DNA from: an uncultured Collinsella sp.
Lineage (GTDB): Bacteria > Actinomycetota > Coriobacteriia > Coriobacteriales > Coriobacteriaceae
Direction: 5' to 3'
Assembly (NCBI GenBank): GCA_902497025.1
Contig: CABVDJ010000026.1
Location: 1 to 32,756, forward strand
DNA length: 32,756 bases
Of this stretch, positions 30,872-32,756 are shown piece by piece (position 1 is the stretch's first letter; every line of letters begins with the position of its first letter). The translations under genes were made by a program, and so were the position numbers. Under the pieces are notes generated by a model. That model was not told the DNA's origin. It did no database searches and saw nothing but the letters and a program-made list of their open reading frames with translations.

Positions 30872-31638
30872 CGGGCGAGAAAGGCGGCCTGCTCGCGGGC
30901 CTGCGCGCCGAGGCCCTGAAGTCGCGCCACGCGGCACCGGTTCGCCTGGCCGTGCTCATGGCGCTGCCGATGCCGCTGCTCGGCGCGATGCCCTACCGGG
31001 GCGTGCAGATCTTCAGCGCGTGGAACTACTGGTACGCGCTCTTCCTGCCCGTGTCTCTCTCGCTCGTGGTGGCGTGCGTCGCGCGGGCGGACGCGCGCAC
31101 GCGGATGCGGGGGCTTCTGGGCCTGGGCTTCCCGCTCGGGCGCGCCTGGTGGGCCAAGGCGCTCTGGTGCCTCGCTCTCTGCACGTTCTCGAACCTCGTG
31201 GTCTTCGGCATCTACCTCGCGGGATCGGCGTTCTCCTCGCAGGGCCTCACGGCCGCGGGCACCCTCACGATGCTCCTCTGCGCGCTCGCCAACACGGTGA
31301 CCGCGGCGTGGATGATCCCCGCAGGGCTCTTCCTCACGGCGCGGCTCGGAATGCTCGCGGGCATCTTCTGCCCGCTCGCCGCGCAGCTCGTGGGCGGGTT
31401 CGCCTGGTCGCTGGTGCCGCTGCCGCAGCTCTTTCCGCCGTCGGCGAGCATGGTCATCCCCACGAGCTTCATCCCCGTGCTGCCGAGCGGCGAGCCACTC
31501 GCGGCGGACATGGCGCTCGGCGGGGCGCTCGCGGCGGACGGCATGCTCACGCTAGCGGGCCTTGCGGTCAGCGCGCTCGCGTTCGCCGCGCTCACGGCGG
31601 CGGGCGCGGCCTGGTTCGCGCGCTCCGAGGAGAGGTGA
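30868..31638 (+). CDS. Lantibiotic-immunity ABC permease, MutE/EpiE-like
   Basis: A 256-residue permease with about six membrane helices. The N-terminal LRAEALKSRHAAPVRLAVLM followed by a loop and FSAWNYWYALFLPVSLSLV fits the LanE (MutE/EpiE) subgroup of ABC-2 permeases that protect against lantibiotics. Its ATG lies within the ATPase stop and its stop overlaps the next start (TGATG), so three subunits are translated in series. Codon choice is strongly G/C-ending. No lantibiotic precursor or modification gene is seen, so a resistance rather than self-immunity role is as likely. Confidence 0.8.
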   Translation: MTGEKGGLLAGLRAEALKSRHAAPVRLAVLMALPMPLLGAMPYRGVQIFSAWNYWYALFLPVSLSLVVACVARADARTRMRGLLGLGFPLGRAWWAKALWCLALCTFSNLVVFGIYLAGSAFSSQGLTAAGTLTMLLCALANTVTAAWMIPAGLFLTARLGMLAGIFCPLAAQLVGGFAWSLVPLPQLFPPSASMVIPTSFIPVLPSGEPLAADMALGGALAADGMLTLAGLAVSALAFAALTAAGAAWFARSEER

Positions 31639-32453
31639 TGGCCATGACACGACTCTCCGACCCGACGCCGCGCATGACTCTCCCGCGGGCCCTGCTCTCC
31701 GAGGCCCTGCGCCTGGCGCGCTCCCCGCTCACGGCGGTGCACCTCGTCTGCGGCCTGGCAGCCGGTCTTGCCTGCGGCGAGTACTTCTCCGTAACCCGAT
31801 GGGACCCGGCGCTGGGCGCGGACGCCTACGCCCAGTTCCTCGGCGCCCTCATGCCGCTCATGTCCGCCATCGTCTGCGGGCTCGCCGTGGACGACGAGCG
31901 CGCTGCCGGGCGCCTCGCCAACCTCACGGCGGTCCCCTCGCGCGGGCGCGCCGTCGCGGCGAAGCTGCTCGCCCTTGCGGCGCTCGGCGCGGGCGCGCTG
32001 GCCGTGGCGCTCGGCGTGTTCGGGGCCGTGATCGCCGTCGCCGGGCGCCTGCCGCTCGGGCCCGCTCCGCTTGCGGCCGCCTGGGCGGGCATCGTGCTGG
32101 GCAGCCTGCCCCTCTACGCGCTGGGGCTCGGCGTGGCCCTGCGCCTCGGCCGCAACGCCGCCATCGGCGCCGGCGCTGCGGGTATGCTCCTCGCGTTCTT
32201 CTCAGTGGGCGGACTTGCGCACGGCCTCATGACCGGCGAGCTCACCGGTGCCCTGGCGACGCCCCTGAGCTGGGTGCCGCTCGCCTGGCCCGCGCGCCTG
32301 GGGTCGCTCGGGGTGGAGGCCTTCATCGACGCAGCACGCGCGGCGGGCCCTCTCCTCACGACTGCGCTCGCTGGCCTCGTGCTCACCCTGTTAGCCGACG
32401 CCGTCCTTCTCGCCTGGTTCTGCCGCTTCGAGGACGGGAGGGCGGATGCGTAG
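31638..32453 (+). CDS. Lantibiotic-immunity ABC permease, MutG-like
   Basis: A 271-residue permease with about six hydrophobic helices and the TLPRALLSEALRLARSPLTA start found in LanG/MutG-type subunits. It pairs with the preceding permease as a heterodimer with the ATPase at 30143. ATG at 31638 overlaps the previous stop and has GAGAGG upstream; ATG at 31644 is an alternative. A frame open back to 31020 only reflects high G+C in the previous gene. Its last 8 bases overlap the YxeA-like start. Confidence 0.78.
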   Translation: MAMTRLSDPTPRMTLPRALLSEALRLARSPLTAVHLVCGLAAGLACGEYFSVTRWDPALGADAYAQFLGALMPLMSAIVCGLAVDDERAAGRLANLTAVPSRGRAVAAKLLALAALGAGALAVALGVFGAVIAVAGRLPLGPAPLAAAWAGIVLGSLPLYALGLGVALRLGRNAAIGAGAAGMLLAFFSVGGLAHGLMTGELTGALATPLSWVPLAWPARLGSLGVEAFIDAARAAGPLLTTALAGLVLTLLADAVLLAWFCRFEDGRADA

Positions 32454-32756
32454 GAGGCCGCTCGCCGCCATGCTCGTCCTCCTCTCCGCAGCGCTCGTCC
32501 TGGGCGGGAATGCCCTGCTCGACGCCGGCTGGGGGTCGGCGCTGCGCTCGATCACCGACCGCGTGCTGCCCAACCCTGAGATCGCCATGTGGGCGCCCGC
32601 GCCCGAGCCCGGCAGCCACGCGAGCTCCTACGCCGACGCCACTGGGGCGGGGGCAAACTACGTCTAACTGGTGGACGCGGCGGACGACAGAGGCAAAGTC
32701 CGAGAGCTCCTGCTCATCTTCTTCGGGCGGGAGTCGGACGGCGAGGGCTGGCTCGA
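32446..32756 (+). pseudogene. YxeA-like secreted protein gene with an in-frame stop, incomplete at window end
   Basis: ATG at 32446 opens a 73-residue frame with a signal-like segment (about 5-27: PLAAMLVLLSAALVLGGNAL) and stops at TAA 32665-32667. The same frame continues open for 29 codons to the window end, giving LVDAADDRGKVRELLLIFF and ending in GEGWL. This looks like the YxeA (DUF1093) core, in which Y-x-Y-x-L is followed by a D-x-x-G-K segment, with the TAA where a tyrosine (TAC/TAT) would sit. In Bacillus yxeA also follows a peptide-sensing ABC transporter (YxdLM). A one-base change or a sequencing error would explain it. Family match is moderate. Confidence 0.55.

Noticed and set aside
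31020..31637. Upstream extension of the second ABC permease frame
   Set aside because: It overlaps the first permease out of frame; the Arg/Ala/Gly-rich translation is a high-G+C artefact.

Overview
The window looks like a chromosomal segment of a Coriobacteriia actinobacterium, most likely Collinsella or a close relative. The reasons are moderate-to-high G+C (roughly 60% by eye), gene runs of the actinobacterial and coriobacterial type (recA-recX-rny-GHKL ATPase-spoVS-miaB-miaA-hflX, and lexA / LysM protein / nrdR), a GarA-type FHA protein next to an FtsR-type MerR protein, and SOS boxes of the CGAAC-N4-GTTCG type used by Actinobacteria and Bacillota. The genus is inferred from layout and codon style; no database search was possible. 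I saw no rRNA, tRNA, CRISPR array, IS element or phage gene.

Layout. (1) 278-9333, plus strand: a tight run of rnj, ftsK, a RodZ-like protein, yajQ, rimO, pgsA and cinA, closed by a perfect 10-bp terminator stem. (2) 9365-11443: recA-recX. The recA promoter carries a perfect LexA box inside its spacer, and an 11-bp-period direct repeat lies just upstream. (3) 11501-18377: rny with a good promoter and a 5' leader hairpin, a GHKL ATPase of unknown role, spoVS, miaB, miaA and hflX. (4) 18362-21266: the SOS locus. lexA and a membrane acyltransferase run left. A LysM/TM protein of the YneA/ChiZ/DivS type, nrdR and dut run right. Three LexA-like boxes lie in the divergent gap. (5) 21267-21709: a non-coding convergent junction with two long palindromic cassettes, half of a third, and a separate 21-bp hairpin. 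(6) 21710-25772: an MGDG-synthase-type glycosyltransferase, trxB, a DUF1836 regulator and degV. (7) 25937-29755, minus strand: a second CDP-alcohol phosphotransferase, GarA-like FHA protein, FtsR-like MerR protein, apt and a secreted NlpC/P60 hydrolase. (8) 30143-32756: a visibly more G+C-rich block (two lines counted by hand gave 72% and 75%) encoding a lantibiotic-immunity/bacitracin-type ABC transporter (ATPase plus two permeases), then a YxeA-like gene broken by an in-frame stop, running off the window end.

How it fits together. Much of the window handles RNA (RNase J, RNase Y, MiaA, MiaB, RimO, HflX), DNA damage and nucleotide supply (RecA, RecX, LexA, the LysM division inhibitor candidate, NrdR, dUTPase, Apt) and the envelope or division (FtsK, RodZ-like, two phospholipid synthases, glycolipid synthase, NlpC/P60, FtsR-like). 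The best leads are the palindromic cassettes at 21272-21690, the SOS-controlled lexA/LysM locus with its co-transcribed acyltransferase, the helically phased repeat before recA, the DUF1836/degV shared motif, and the GHKL ATPase sitting with SpoVS.
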